64,000 bases of DNA from Brevibacterium iodinum ATCC 49514. GTDB taxonomy: Bacteria; Actinomycetota; Actinomycetes; Actinomycetales; Brevibacteriaceae. The notes below the pieces were generated by a model that worked only from the letters and a program-made list of their open reading frames with translations, was not told where the DNA came from and searched no databases. The stretch lies in the NCBI RefSeq assembly GCF_900169265.1, contig NZ_FXYX01000003.1, positions 62,001-126,000 on the forward strand, given 5' to 3'. Of the stretch, positions 37,041-45,957 are shown piece after piece (position 1 is the stretch's first letter; every line of letters begins with the position of its first letter). A program made the position numbers and the translations under genes.

Positions 37041-37146
37041 GGTGTCCCCTTCGAGAATGGAACGCACCCAGGGCAGGGCACGCTCGCCTGATATCTGCCT
37101 GTAGTTGCAACCTATCAGCATGCGCCGACTCGCGGCAGGGTGACTG

Positions 37147-38118
37147 TCATTCTGGGAGGGAAGGCGAAGCGACGTCTGCCTCAGTGAGGGCGACGCTCCA
37201 CTCGACGGCAAGCTCGTCACCGGTGGCGATGACGTCGAAGTCCTCTCCGGCCTCGCCGGCGGCGAACGCATTCGGAGGGCACGTCATCGGCTCGATCGCA
37301 ATCGCCCGACGAGCCAGATCCTCATCGAGGCCGTCGCCCGTGCACACCTGCCAGGTGCGGAAACCGGGACCCATCCCGACGACGACCTCGCGCAGATCGG
37401 CACCCTTCAGCCGTGCTCGAGACCACCCGTCGTCCCCGCGCCGAGGTGAGCCGTACGCATCATCGAGGATCGTTCCGCCGATGAGGCGCAGCGCCCGGAA
37501 GTCCTTGCACACCATGCATGCGGAATCATCGGAGGCATGATCGGCCGGGACTGCAGTGCCGTCATCGAAGGGGCGAACAGCCGTGGGGATGAGCCGCTCA
37601 TCGGTCTCGTGCCAGTGCGCAGTGGGAATGACGAGCTGAGCCTCGTCGACGAGCTCACCATCCCCGGCCGAGAGCCACGGATGAAATCCGAAACCGAACG
37701 GTGCGGGAGCCGATCCCGTGTTCAGGGCGCGTGCGCGCATGCGCAGCTCCGCCTCGGCGAGTTCGAAATCCACCTGCAGATCGAACGCGAACGGATATCC
37801 CTCGGTCGGCTCCAGCGTGTATTCGAGACTGACCGTCGACTCGGTGCGCTCGACCACGGACCACGGCACATCGGCGACGAGGCCATGCAGTGCAGCATCC
37901 CGCTCGGGTTCGGTGATCGGCAGCCGGTGGCTGTCTCCGGCGAAGTCGTAACGACCCCCATCGATTCGATTCGGCCATGGCGCGAGCACGGCTCCGTCGA
38001 AGGCGTTCATCGGCACCACGACCGGACGATCGCCGACGCTGAAGCGAACCAGGCTCGCGCCGATGGAGGAGATGACCGCCGCTGACTCGTCGCAGGCGAG
38101 TTCGATCGTGGCGGTCAT
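37147..38118 (-). CDS. Aldose 1-epimerase (galactose mutarotase) family protein
   Basis: Sugar mutarotase of 323 residues interconverting alpha and beta anomers. Family segments: LAPWPNRIDGGRYDF near residue 45 (substrate Asn-Arg), ALHGLVADVPW near 76 (active-site His), FGFGFHPWL near 140 (second His), and IAIEPMTCPPNAF with the general-base Glu near 287. It diverges from galT, so a galactose role (galM) is likely though not proven. ATG 38118 has a GGAG site. Confidence 0.88.
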   Translation of the reverse strand: MTATIELACDESAAVISSIGASLVRFSVGDRPVVVPMNAFDGAVLAPWPNRIDGGRYDFAGDSHRLPITEPERDAALHGLVADVPWSVVERTESTVSLEYTLEPTEGYPFAFDLQVDFELAEAELRMRARALNTGSAPAPFGFGFHPWLSAGDGELVDEAQLVIPTAHWHETDERLIPTAVRPFDDGTAVPADHASDDSACMVCKDFRALRLIGGTILDDAYGSPRRGDDGWSRARLKGADLREVVVGMGPGFRTWQVCTGDGLDEDLARRAIAIEPMTCPPNAFAAGEAGEDFDVIATGDELAVEWSVALTEADVASPSLPE

Positions 38119-38199
38119 GGGTCTCCAGGGTGCTCGAGCGCGGGAAGAACAGTTGCAGATATTCTACGCCGTCCACGCGCATCTCAGCCGCCGGATGTT

Positions 38200-38230
38200 A
38201 GCATTATGATCTAAAATGATAATTTTTGGG
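38200..38230 (+). promoter_or_regulatory. AT-rich galT/galM intergenic control region
   Basis: A strikingly AT-rich patch in an otherwise GC-rich window holds TATGATCTAAAATGATAA (about 38208-38225), with two TGAT half-sites 10 bases apart, just before the galT ribosome site GGGAGGT. It probably contains the galT promoter and an operator for the nearby DeoR-type regulator. The exact boxes cannot be fixed by eye. Confidence 0.35.
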
Positions 38231-38237
38231 AGGTCAG

Positions 38238-39710
38238 ATGCCAGCGTCGCATCGCCGGGCGAACCTGTCCGATGGTCGTGAGATCCTGTTCTTCCAGGAC
38301 CTCGACTCACCTGCGCCGACGATCGCCGCCGACCCTCGGCCGCACGATTCGCGACCAGACAGCGGAACCCTGCGCTTCGATGTTCTCACCGGCGAATGGG
38401 TCGCCGTGGCCACGCACCGGCAGACCCGCACCCACCTGCCCGCCGCCGCCGAATGTCCGCTGTGCCCGTCGACGCCGGATCGTCCCACAGAGATCCCGGC
38501 CGTGGACTTCGACGTCGCCGTCTTCGAGAACCGATTCCCCTCCCTGGGTCCCGGCCTCGGTGATGTTCCGTCCGCTCAGAGCGTGGACACCACCTTCGCC
38601 GAGGCGGCCGCGGACTCCGTCGAAACCGTGACCTCTGCGCTGTCGGGACCGGGATACGGTCGCTGCGAAGTCGTCGTCTTCTCCTCGGAGCACACGGGTT
38701 CCTTCGCATGCCTGGGCACCGCACGCGCCCGCACCGTCATCGACGCGTGGGCCGATCGGACCGCCGAACTCTCTGCCCTGCCGGGCATCGAACAGGTCTT
38801 CATGTTCGAGAACCGCGGGGAGGAGATCGGGGTGACGATGAACCACCCGCACGGTCAGATCTATGCTTACCCCTATGTCACCCCGCACACCGCGATCACC
38901 TCGGCCCGGGCGCGTGAACACCTGCGCCGGACCGGTCGGCCGCTGCTCGGCGATGTGCTCGCCTTCGAACGCGAGGCAGGGGAGCGAATGATCTTTGAGA
39001 CCGATCACTTCTCCGCCTTCGTGCCCTTCGCGGCCCGCTGGCCGATCGAGGTCCACCTCGTTCCGCGCCGCCAGGTGGGAAGCGTCGACGAGCTCGACGA
39101 GTCCGAGCGTGACGATCTGGCTCGCGTCTATCCGGAGGTGCTGCGCCGCATCGACGGCCTCTACCCGAGTCCCACACCGTATATCGCGGCCTGGCACCAG
39201 GCGCCGGTCAACAGTGCCGACCGCCGCGCCGACTGGCTCCACCTCGAGATCACGAGCCCCCGCCGAGCGGAGAACAAGCTGAAGTTCCTCGCCGGTTCGG
39301 AGGCCGCAATGGGCGCCTTCGTCGGCGACGTCTCCGCCGAGGAACAGCATCGCCGGGACCGCGCCGATCCAGAAGTAGTGCATCGTCGGCATGCCGTACT
39401 GGGCACCCGTGGCGGACATGCCCATGATCTCCACGGCGCCGAGGTTGGCCGAGACGAACGCGAGAGCCGTGACCCAAGCAGGCAGGCTCCTTCCGGAGAG
39501 GAGGAACTCGATGCTCGAGGAGATCCCGCGCTTGGCGAACCAACCGATGCCGAGGACGAAGATGAAGTAGATCGCTATCAGCAGATAGTCGATCCACTGT
39601 GCGTCCAAGCGGATTGCTTCCAAGGTTCCTCCATATGCGTCAGTGCATCGCTTCGTAATGCGTCAGTGCATGGCTGCGTGTGGTGTAAGACACCCGAGTG
39701 GACACTTTAG
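38238..39710 (+). CDS. galT: Galactose-1-phosphate uridylyltransferase with aberrant C-terminal extension
   Basis: Leloir-pathway enzyme exchanging UDP between glucose-1-P and galactose-1-P. Zinc cysteines are in AAECPLCPS near residue 74; the active-site HPHGQIYAYP near 212 carries the catalytic His-x-His; WHQAPVN and LKFLAGSEAAMGAF end the normal fold near residue 360. After about residue 367 (39336) the family similarity stops. The frame then runs about 120 further codons through DNA that is the antisense of a symporter gene, giving charged nonsense to a stop at 39710. The native tail seems to lack only about ten residues, so activity may survive. ATG 38238 has GGGAGGT. No galK follows. 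Confidence 0.85.
   Translation: MPASHRRANLSDGREILFFQDLDSPAPTIAADPRPHDSRPDSGTLRFDVLTGEWVAVATHRQTRTHLPAAAECPLCPSTPDRPTEIPAVDFDVAVFENRFPSLGPGLGDVPSAQSVDTTFAEAAADSVETVTSALSGPGYGRCEVVVFSSEHTGSFACLGTARARTVIDAWADRTAELSALPGIEQVFMFENRGEEIGVTMNHPHGQIYAYPYVTPHTAITSARAREHLRRTGRPLLGDVLAFEREAGERMIFETDHFSAFVPFAARWPIEVHLVPRRQVGSVDELDESERDDLARVYPEVLRRIDGLYPSPTPYIAAWHQAPVNSADRRADWLHLEITSPRRAENKLKFLAGSEAAMGAFVGDVSAEEQHRRDRADPEVVHRRHAVLGTRGGHAHDLHGAEVGRDERESRDPSRQAPSGEEELDARGDPALGEPTDAEDEDEVDRYQQIVDPLCVQADCFQGSSICVSASLRNASVHGCVWCKTPEWTL
39336..39623 (-). pseudogene. N-terminal remnant of a sodium:solute symporter (SSS family)
   Basis: A TTG start at 39623 with a strong GGAGGAA ribosome site opens a frame with about 96 residues typical of SSS/SGLT transporters: IDYLLIAIYFIFVLGIGWFA, LPAWVTALAFVSANLGAVEI and MHYFWIGAVPAMLFLG. 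The remaining ten or so helices are absent. At about 39336 the sequence passes into galT read backwards. The 3' ends of both convergent genes, and whatever lay between them, were therefore lost in one deletion. The original transporter may have imported galactose or a related sugar, by its position. Confidence 0.85.
39635..39671. repeat. Pair of 14-bp direct repeats upstream of the symporter remnant
   Basis: ATGCGTCAGTGCAT occurs at 39635-39648 and 39658-39671, spaced 23 bases start to start, about two helical turns. Each copy is itself partly palindromic (ATGC...GCAT). This looks like a two-site operator in the leader of the symporter gene, possibly for the adjacent DeoR-type regulator. Confidence 0.5.
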
Positions 39711-39773
39711 AGGATTGTGAGCCTGATCGCTAGTGATCGAAGCTGAACAGTTCTGATCGTTTGCTGGCGAGAG

Positions 39774-40532
39774 TCAGACGACCTCGACCTCGACGCCCGC
39801 CTCGCGCAGGGAAGCGAGTTCGGATTCCTCGCTCTTCGAATCGGTTATGAGCTGCTGGATCTGCTCGGTCGGAACGGTGAGCACCGATGAGCGGAGGCCC
39901 ACCTTCGTATGATCGACGAGCGCGGTCACGCGCCCTGCCCCGGCGGCCATGGCCCGATCCGTATCGGCGACGGGGAACGCCGGCGTCGACAGGCCGAAGT
40001 CCGCGGCCAGTCCGTTCCCGGAGAGGAAGACGGTGTCGGCACGCAGGCCGAGCAGCTGAGACACCGTGCCGCCGCCGACGAAGGCCCGGATCGAATGGCG
40101 CAGCAGTCCGCCGACGACGATGACCTCGTTGTCGGGGGAGGAGACCATGGCCTCGGCGACGAGCAGCGAATTCGTCACCACGCGCAGACCCGAACGCGTC
40201 ACGAGCTGCTTGGCCAACAGCTCTGTCGTCGTTCCCGGCCCGAGGGCCACGACATCGCCGTTGCGCACCTGCGTCGCCGCAGCGCGAGCGATCGCCGACT
40301 TCTCGGCCAGCGCCTGCTCGAGCTTCTCCGCATAGCTCGACTCCCGCGCGCTCGAGGCGAGGACCGCACCGCCATGGGTGCGGATGAGTCTGCCCTCCTC
40401 TGCGAGCTGATCGAGGTCACGGCGAATGGTCACGGCCGAAGTATCGAGCTTCTCCGACAGGGAGGCGATGGAGACGGCGCCGTCTCTCTCGATCGTATCG
40501 ACGATGATGTTGCGTCTCTGAGCGGCGATCAT
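39774..40532 (-). CDS. DeoR/GlpR-family transcriptional regulator
   Basis: Repressor of 252 residues: an N-terminal DeoR helix-turn-helix (RRNIIVDTIERDGAVSIASL, then SAVTIRRDLDQLAEEGRLIRTHGGA, residues 6-57) and a C-terminal sugar-phosphate-sensing domain with GPGTTTELLA and SGNGLAADFGLSTP. Such proteins respond to phosphorylated sugars. Located upstream of the symporter remnant and close to galT and galM, it is the likely regulator of the galactose locus. ATG 40532 follows TACGAT (40539-40544) by six bases; the ATG at 40547 precedes that box. Confidence 0.88.
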   Translation of the reverse strand: MIAAQRRNIIVDTIERDGAVSIASLSEKLDTSAVTIRRDLDQLAEEGRLIRTHGGAVLASSARESSYAEKLEQALAEKSAIARAAATQVRNGDVVALGPGTTTELLAKQLVTRSGLRVVTNSLLVAEAMVSSPDNEVIVVGGLLRHSIRAFVGGGTVSQLLGLRADTVFLSGNGLAADFGLSTPAFPVADTDRAMAAGAGRVTALVDHTKVGLRSSVLTVPTEQIQQLITDSKSEESELASLREAGVEVEVV

Positions 40533-40663
40533 GGAGCCATCGTACAAGCCCCGGAGGCCGGGCCGACGGGCGATGCACGACCGCGGGCCCGGAGGGATGA
40601 TCCTCCGGGCCCGCGGTCAGACCGTTCGCCGCTGGGCGAGGCGCGATGGGAGCAGAGTCGGAC

Positions 40664-41380
40664 TCAGCCGCGCACGAGTGCCTCGGTCAGAGCACGCGCT
40701 GCGTCGATGACCGACTTCGCGTGCAGGCGACCGGGCTGTCGGGTGAGCCGGTCGACCGGTCCGGAGATCGAAACGGCCGCGACCACCCGATTGCTCGGCC
40801 CGCGCACGGGAGCCGACACCGAGGCGACGCCCCGTTCGCGTTCGGCGATGGACTGGGCCCAGCCTCGGCGACGCACCCCGGAGAGCATGGTCGCGGAGAA
40901 CCGGGCACCCCGCAGACCCGTGTGCAGGCGGTCCGGTTCCTCCCAGGCCAGCAGCACCTGAGCCGCAGAGCCGGCGCGCATCGACAGCGTCGCACCGATC
41001 GGCACGGAGTCGCGCAGCCCTACGGGGCGCTCGGCCGCGGCCACGCACAGACGCAGATCGCCCTGACGGCGGAAGAGCTGAGCGGACTCGCCCGTCTGAT
41101 CGCGCAGCTGACCGAGCACCGGCCCGGCCGCGGCCAACAGGCGGTCCTCGCCGGCGGCCGACGACAGTTCGGCCAGGCGCGGCCCGAGGACGAAACGTCC
41201 CTGCAGGTCGCGACCGACGATGCGGTGGAATTCGAGGGCAACAGCCAGGCGGTGGGCAGTGGGGCGTGCCAGTCCGGTCAGCGTCACCAATTCGGCGAGA
41301 GAGGCGGGTCCGGCCTCAAGTGCGGAGAGAACCATTGCGGCCTTGTCGATGACCCCGACGCCGCTACCTATGCTTGTCAT
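40664..41380 (-). CDS. IclR-family regulator divergent from leuCD (LtbR/NdgR type)
   Basis: Regulator of 238 residues: winged helix at the N-terminus ([37 protein letters not shown], about 10-58), then the IclR effector domain ending [13 protein letters not shown]. Divergence from leuCD is the arrangement of LtbR in Corynebacterium glutamicum and NdgR in Streptomyces, which control leucine and other amino acid genes; orthology here is inferred from that context. ATG 41380 follows CACAAT (41388-41393) by seven bases, so it is probably leaderless; starts further upstream would lie in the promoter. Confidence 0.87.
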   Translation of the reverse strand: MTSIGSGVGVIDKAAMVLSALEAGPASLAELVTLTGLARPTAHRLAVALEFHRIVGRDLQGRFVLGPRLAELSSAAGEDRLLAAAGPVLGQLRDQTGESAQLFRRQGDLRLCVAAAERPVGLRDSVPIGATLSMRAGSAAQVLLAWEEPDRLHTGLRGARFSATMLSGVRRRGWAQSIAERERGVASVSAPVRGPSNRVVAAVSISGPVDRLTRQPGRLHAKSVIDAARALTEALVRG

Positions 41381-41417
41381 AGGCACCATTGTGCGCGTCT
41401 CAGTGGGCGAGATGCAA

Positions 41418-41446
41418 GTTCGCATTGCGATACGGCCGAGTAGATT
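41418..41446 (+). promoter_or_regulatory. leuCD promoter with overlapping palindromic operator
   Basis: TTCGCA (41419-41424), 16 bases and TAGATT (41441-41446) form a plausible promoter. Overlapping the -35 is TCGCA-T-TGCGA (41420-41430), a perfect hyphenated palindrome whose extended form GTTCGCATTGCGA resembles the leuB upstream element. A regulator bound here would block RNA polymerase. Confidence 0.5.
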
Positions 41447-41522
41447 TCGAATACGCACTCACTCCAGTGCACACATCGCAGTTCATCGACGCGCCGTACC
41501 TCGGCCCGTCAGGTCTACATCG

Positions 41523-41542
41523 GGTGCAGAGATCCCTGCACC
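41523..41542 (+). promoter_or_regulatory. Hairpin just upstream of the leuC ribosome site
   Basis: GGTGCAG (41523-41529) pairs with CTGCACC (41536-41542) around six bases, ending only a few bases before the GGGAGGA ribosome site of leuC. It could influence translation or mRNA stability. No leader peptide rich in Leu codons precedes it. Confidence 0.35.
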
Positions 41543-41555
41543 GGCGGGAGGAACC

Positions 41556-43040
41556 ATGCCACGCACATTGGCCGAGAAGGTCTGGGCCGATCACGTCGTC
41601 TCACTTGGTGCTGACGGTGCGCCGGACCTTATCTACATCGACCTCCACCTCGTCCACGAGGTGACCAGCCCGCAGGCCTTCGACGGACTCCGACTCGCCG
41701 GGCGCCCCGTGCGCCGCCCCGACCTCACCATCGCCACCGAGGACCACAACACCCCGACCTGGGACATCGACAAGCCGATCGCCGAACCGACCTCGGCCAC
41801 GCAGATCAACACCCTGCGCAAGAACGCCGAGGAATTCGGCATCCGCCTGCACAGCCTCGGCGACGCCGACCAGGGCATCGTCCACGTCGTGGGACCGCAG
41901 CTGGGCCTGACCCAGCCGGGCACCACGGTCGTCTGCGGCGATTCGCACACCTCCACCCACGGCGCCTTCGGAGCGCTCGCCTTCGGCATCGGCACCTCCG
42001 AGGTCGAACACGTGCTCGCCACGCAGACGCTCAGCCTCAAGCCCTTCAAGACGATGTCGATCACCGTCGACGGCGACCTGCCCGAAGGCTCGAGCGCCAA
42101 GGACATCATCCTCGCCATCATCGCGAAGATCGGCACGGGCGGGGGACAGGGCTACGTGCTCGAATACCGCGGCTCGGCCATCCGCCAGCTGTCCATGGAA
42201 GCCCGGATGACGATCTGCAATATGTCGATCGAAGCCGGTGCCCGCGCCGGAATGGTCGCCCCCGACGAGACGACCTTCGAGTACGTCAAGGGCCGCCCCC
42301 ACGCCCCCGAAGGCGAAGACTGGGACGCCGCCGTCGAGTACTGGAAGACCCTCTACACCGACGAAGGCGCGCAATTCGACGCCGAGGTGGTCCTCAAGGC
42401 CGAAGACATCGAACCCTTCGTCACCTGGGGAACGAACCCCGGCCAGGGCCTGCCGCTGTCGGCGAGCGTGCCCAGCCCCGACGACTTCACCGACGAGAAC
42501 GACAAGGCCGCCGCCGCCAATGCGCTGGCCTATATGGGTCTGACCCCGGGCACGCCGCTGCGCGAGATCGAAGTCGACACCGTCTTCCTCGGGTCCTGCA
42601 CGAACTCCCGGATCGAAGATCTCCGGGCCGCCGCCGAGGTGGTCCGCGGACGCAAGAAGGCCGACAACGTCCGCTTCATGGTTGTCCCCGGCTCCGCGAA
42701 GGTCCGCCTCCAGGCCGAAGAAGAAGGCCTCGACGTCATCTTCAAGGATTTCGGCGGCGAATGGCGCTTCGCCGGCTGCTCGATGTGCCTAGGGATGAAC
42801 CCGGACCAGCTGGCCGAAGGCGAACGCTGCGCCTCGACCTCGAACCGCAACTTCGAGGGCCGCCAGGGCAAGGGCGGTCGCACCCACCTCGTCTCGCCGC
42901 TCGTGGCCGCGGCCACCGCGGTGCGCGGCACGCTGTCGTCACCGGGCGACGTCGCGGACCTGCCGCGGGATGCCGAACCCGTGGAATGGGCCGACAATCG
43001 CCTGTCCCTCAACCTGACACCCGTCTCGGCGAACGACTGA
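41556..43040 (+). CDS. leuC: 3-isopropylmalate dehydratase large subunit
   Basis: Aconitase-like [4Fe-4S] enzyme subunit isomerising 2- to 3-isopropylmalate with LeuD. The 494 residues include [21 protein letters not shown] near residue 127, and the three cluster cysteines in [11 protein letters not shown] near 347 and [10 protein letters not shown] near 408. ATG 41556 has a GGGAGGA site; the frame is open upstream but that sequence is the divergent iclR promoter. leuD follows after 15 bases. Confidence 0.96.
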   Translation: MPRTLAEKVWADHVVSLGADGAPDLIYIDLHLVHEVTSPQAFDGLRLAGRPVRRPDLTIATEDHNTPTWDIDKPIAEPTSATQINTLRKNAEEFGIRLHSLGDADQGIVHVVGPQLGLTQPGTTVVCGDSHTSTHGAFGALAFGIGTSEVEHVLATQTLSLKPFKTMSITVDGDLPEGSSAKDIILAIIAKIGTGGGQGYVLEYRGSAIRQLSMEARMTICNMSIEAGARAGMVAPDETTFEYVKGRPHAPEGEDWDAAVEYWKTLYTDEGAQFDAEVVLKAEDIEPFVTWGTNPGQGLPLSASVPSPDDFTDENDKAAAANALAYMGLTPGTPLREIEVDTVFLGSCTNSRIEDLRAAAEVVRGRKKADNVRFMVVPGSAKVRLQAEEEGLDVIFKDFGGEWRFAGCSMCLGMNPDQLAEGERCASTSNRNFEGRQGKGGRTHLVSPLVAAATAVRGTLSSPGDVADLPRDAEPVEWADNRLSLNLTPVSAND

Positions 43041-43055
43041 TAAGGAGGACGAGCC

Positions 43056-43655
43056 ATGGAAGCTTTCACCACCCACACCGGCATCGGCGTTCCTCTGCGC
43101 CGATCCAATATCGACACCGACCAGATCATCCCCGCGAAGTTCCTCAAACGGGTCACCCGCACCGGCTTCGAGGACGCCCTGTTCTACCGCTGGCGAACCA
43201 ACAACGACTTCGTCCTCAACGACCCCGATTTCGCATCCGGCTCCGTCCTCGTCGCCGGCCCCGACTTCGGCACCGGCTCCTCCCGCGAACACGCCGTCTG
43301 GGCGCTCAAGGACTACGGCTTCCGGGTCGTCCTGTCCTCCCGCTTCGGCGATATCTTCCGCGGCAACTCCGGCAAGGAGGGCCTGCTGGCCGCCCAGCTC
43401 GAACAGGCCGACATCGAACTCATCTGGAAGATCCTCGAGAACCATCCCGGCACCTCGATCACCGTCGACCTGAACGAGAAGACCGTGACGTGCGACACCG
43501 TCACCGTGTCCTTCCAGATCGACGACTACACGCGCTGGCGCCTGCTCGAAGGCCACGACGACATCAGTCTCACCCTGGCCAAGGAAGACGAGATCGTCGC
43601 CTACGAATCCTCCCGCTTCGCCTTCAAGCCGACGACCCTGCCCGCCAAGGTCTGA
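43056..43655 (+). CDS. leuD: 3-isopropylmalate dehydratase small subunit
   Basis: Swivelling subunit of isopropylmalate isomerase, 199 residues. Family motifs [16 protein letters not shown] near residue 17 and [17 protein letters not shown] near 67 (substrate-binding loop) are intact. AAGGAGG ribosome site. Last gene of the leuCD operon, closed by a strong hairpin at 43704. Confidence 0.96.
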   Translation: MEAFTTHTGIGVPLRRSNIDTDQIIPAKFLKRVTRTGFEDALFYRWRTNNDFVLNDPDFASGSVLVAGPDFGTGSSREHAVWALKDYGFRVVLSSRFGDIFRGNSGKEGLLAAQLEQADIELIWKILENHPGTSITVDLNEKTVTCDTVTVSFQIDDYTRWRLLEGHDDISLTLAKEDEIVAYESSRFAFKPTTLPAKV

Positions 43656-43703
43656 CCCTCGCCTAAGCCGGCCCACCCGCACCGATCCACACTCGCCGAG
43701 GAT

Positions 43704-43737
43704 GCCCACCGTCACACGTCCGGACGTGACGGTGGGC
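43704..43737 (+). terminator. Terminator hairpin after leuCD
   Basis: GCCCACCGTCAC (43704-43715) pairs perfectly with GTGACGGTGGGC (43726-43737) around a 10-base loop. It is immediately followed by the small palindrome CGCCTAGGCG (43738-43747). No T tract, as is usual in this phylum. Confidence 0.7.
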
Positions 43738-43861
43738 CGCCTAGGCGAATCGGTGGGATACCGTCGGCTGGGTTAGTCTAGGACGGTGCCCGCAGCAATC
43801 GTGGGGCACCGTCTCCGGGTGGCATCCCGCCCGGATCCGATCATCGGAATCAGGGAGGAAC

Positions 43862-45178
43862 ATGCTCGAAGTACGTGGGGGAAATCCGCTGGACGGCACC
43901 GTCCGAGTCCGCGGCGCCAAGAACCTGGTGCCCAAGGCGATGGTGGCCTCTCTGCTCGGTGAGACCCCGTCCGTGCTGCGCGGCGTGCCCAACATCCGCG
44001 ATGTCGAGATCGTCACCGGACTCCTCGAACTCCACGGAGTCCGCGTCACCTCCGGCCCCGACGGGGACCAGCCCGACGGCGAACTCCACCTCGACCCGGC
44101 CGATGTGGCTCAGGGCTCCATCGTCGACATCGACGCCCACGCCGGATCCTCCCGCATCCCGATCCTCTTCTGCGGACCTCTCCTGCACAGCCTCGGTCAG
44201 GCGTTCATCCCCGACCTCGGCGGCTGCCATATCGGCGACCGCCCCATCAACTTCCACCTCGATGTGCTCCGCAAGTTCGGAGCCGAGGTCGACAAGACCC
44301 CCGGCGGCATCATGCTCAAGGCGCACAGCCGCCTGAAGGGCACCAAGGTCGAACTGCCCTACCCCTCCGTCGGAGCCACCGAGCAGGTGCTGCTGACCGC
44401 GGTCCGCGCCGAAGGTGTGACCGAGCTGCGGGGAGCGGCCATCGAACCGGAGATCATGGACCTCATCGCGCTGCTGCAGAAGATGGGCGCGATCATCACC
44501 GTCGACACCGACCGCGTGGTGCGCATCGAGGGCGTCGACACCCTCCGCGGGTTCATCCACCGTGCCCTGCCCGACCGCAACGAGACCGCATCCTGGGCCT
44601 CGGCGGCACTGGCCACCGGCGGAGACATCTTCGTCGAAGGCGCCAGCCAGCCGGAGCTCATCACGTTCCTCAACGTGTTCCGCAAGATCGGCGGCGAATT
44701 CGATGTGCAGGAGAACGGCATCCGCTTCCGCCACCCCGGCGGCAAACTCCGATCCTTCGCTCTCGAGACCGACGTCCACCCCGGCTTCATGACCGACTGG
44801 CAGCAGCCGCTGGTCGTCGCGATGACCCAGGCCGAAGGTCTGTCGATCATCCACGAGACCGTGTATGAGAACCGGTTCGGCTTCACCGACGCCCTGCGCG
44901 ATATGGGTGCGCAGATCCAGCTCTACCGCGAATGCCTCGGCGGCACCCCCTGCCGCTTCGGACGGATGAACTACCAGCATTCGGCGGTCGTGTCGGGACC
45001 CACCGACCTCAAGGGCACCCGCATCGACGTTCCCGATCTGCGCGGCGGCTTCAGCCACCTCATCGCCGCACTCGCCGCCCAGGGCACGAGCGAAGTCCAC
45101 GGCATCGAGCTGATCAACCGCGGATACGAGAACTTCCTCGACAAACTCATCGGCCTCGGCGCCGAGGTGTCTGCATGA
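43862..45178 (+). CDS. murA: UDP-N-acetylglucosamine 1-carboxyvinyltransferase
   Basis: First committed step of peptidoglycan synthesis: enolpyruvyl transfer from PEP to UDP-GlcNAc. The 438 residues show RGAKNLVPKAM near residue 17 (substrate Lys-Asn), the catalytic loop GGCHIGDRP with Cys122, equivalent to fosfomycin-reactive Cys115 of E. coli, and RGGFSHLIAALAAQG near 395. Keeping Cys predicts fosfomycin-sensitive chemistry. CAGGGAGGA ribosome site. Starts a tightly packed run murA-plsC-gpsA with four-base overlaps. Confidence 0.94.
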   Translation: MLEVRGGNPLDGTVRVRGAKNLVPKAMVASLLGETPSVLRGVPNIRDVEIVTGLLELHGVRVTSGPDGDQPDGELHLDPADVAQGSIVDIDAHAGSSRIPILFCGPLLHSLGQAFIPDLGGCHIGDRPINFHLDVLRKFGAEVDKTPGGIMLKAHSRLKGTKVELPYPSVGATEQVLLTAVRAEGVTELRGAAIEPEIMDLIALLQKMGAIITVDTDRVVRIEGVDTLRGFIHRALPDRNETASWASAALATGGDIFVEGASQPELITFLNVFRKIGGEFDVQENGIRFRHPGGKLRSFALETDVHPGFMTDWQQPLVVAMTQAEGLSIIHETVYENRFGFTDALRDMGAQIQLYRECLGGTPCRFGRMNYQHSAVVSGPTDLKGTRIDVPDLRGGFSHLIAALAAQGTSEVHGIELINRGYENFLDKLIGLGAEVSA

Positions 45179-45957
45179 GGGCCGACCACGGTCCCGGACG
45201 CGAAGCGGACGTGGTCGATCACGCACTCGTCTCCTTCGACCCCGCCTCGGTGCGGTCGCAGAACCGGGCCGGCACCGTCGCAGCCACGGCCGCCTACGGC
45301 CTGATGCGCACGGCCACGAAGATCCGTGTGAAGGGCCTGGGCAACCTCCCGCCCGAGGGGGAGGGCATGATCGTCGCCGCGTACCATGCGAACCACCTCG
45401 ACCCGATCCTCGTGGGCCTCGCGCTGAAGCGCAACGGCCGATTGCCGCACTTCCTCGCGAAGTCCACCCTGTTCACGGGCATCCTCGGCACGATCCTCAA
45501 ACGCGTCGGTCAGATCCCCGTCCTCCGTGCCTCGGCGCAGGCAGGCGACTCCTTGGCGTATGCGAAGCAGGCCCTGGCTAAGGGCGAGACCGTCGTCATC
45601 TACCCCGAGGGCACGCTGACGAAGGATCCGGACTTCTGGCCCCAGCACTTCAAGACCGGCACCGCCCGCCTGGCGCTGGAGACCGGAGCGCCGATCATCC
45701 CCGTCGCCCACTGGGGGCTGAACGAGATCTACCCGCGCGGGGACAAGAAGCGTCTGTGCTTCAGGCCCTTCAGCCACGACTGCGTCGTCGAGTTCGGGCC
45801 CGCCCTGGACTACTCGGACCTGTGGCCCCACCGGAATGAGAAGTCGACTATGGGGGAGCTCTCCCACCGGCTGAAGAACACGATCGCGGCCATGGTCGCC
45901 GACCTCTCCGGCCGTGAGCTGCCGACCCGATTCGCGACTGAGGAGACGGACGAATGA
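45175..45957 (+). CDS. plsC: 1-acyl-sn-glycerol-3-phosphate acyltransferase (PlsC-like)
   Basis: Membrane-associated acyltransferase of 260 residues adding the second fatty acid in phosphatidate synthesis. The catalytic HX4D motif is AYHANHLDP near residue 65, and YPEGTLTKD near 145 is the substrate-binding EGT motif. The ATG overlaps the murA stop, and its stop overlaps gpsA. The gpsA neighbour supplies glycerol-3-phosphate, so the pair is a phospholipid unit. Confidence 0.92.
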   Translation: MRADHGPGREADVVDHALVSFDPASVRSQNRAGTVAATAAYGLMRTATKIRVKGLGNLPPEGEGMIVAAYHANHLDPILVGLALKRNGRLPHFLAKSTLFTGILGTILKRVGQIPVLRASAQAGDSLAYAKQALAKGETVVIYPEGTLTKDPDFWPQHFKTGTARLALETGAPIIPVAHWGLNEIYPRGDKKRLCFRPFSHDCVVEFGPALDYSDLWPHRNEKSTMGELSHRLKNTIAAMVADLSGRELPTRFATEETDE

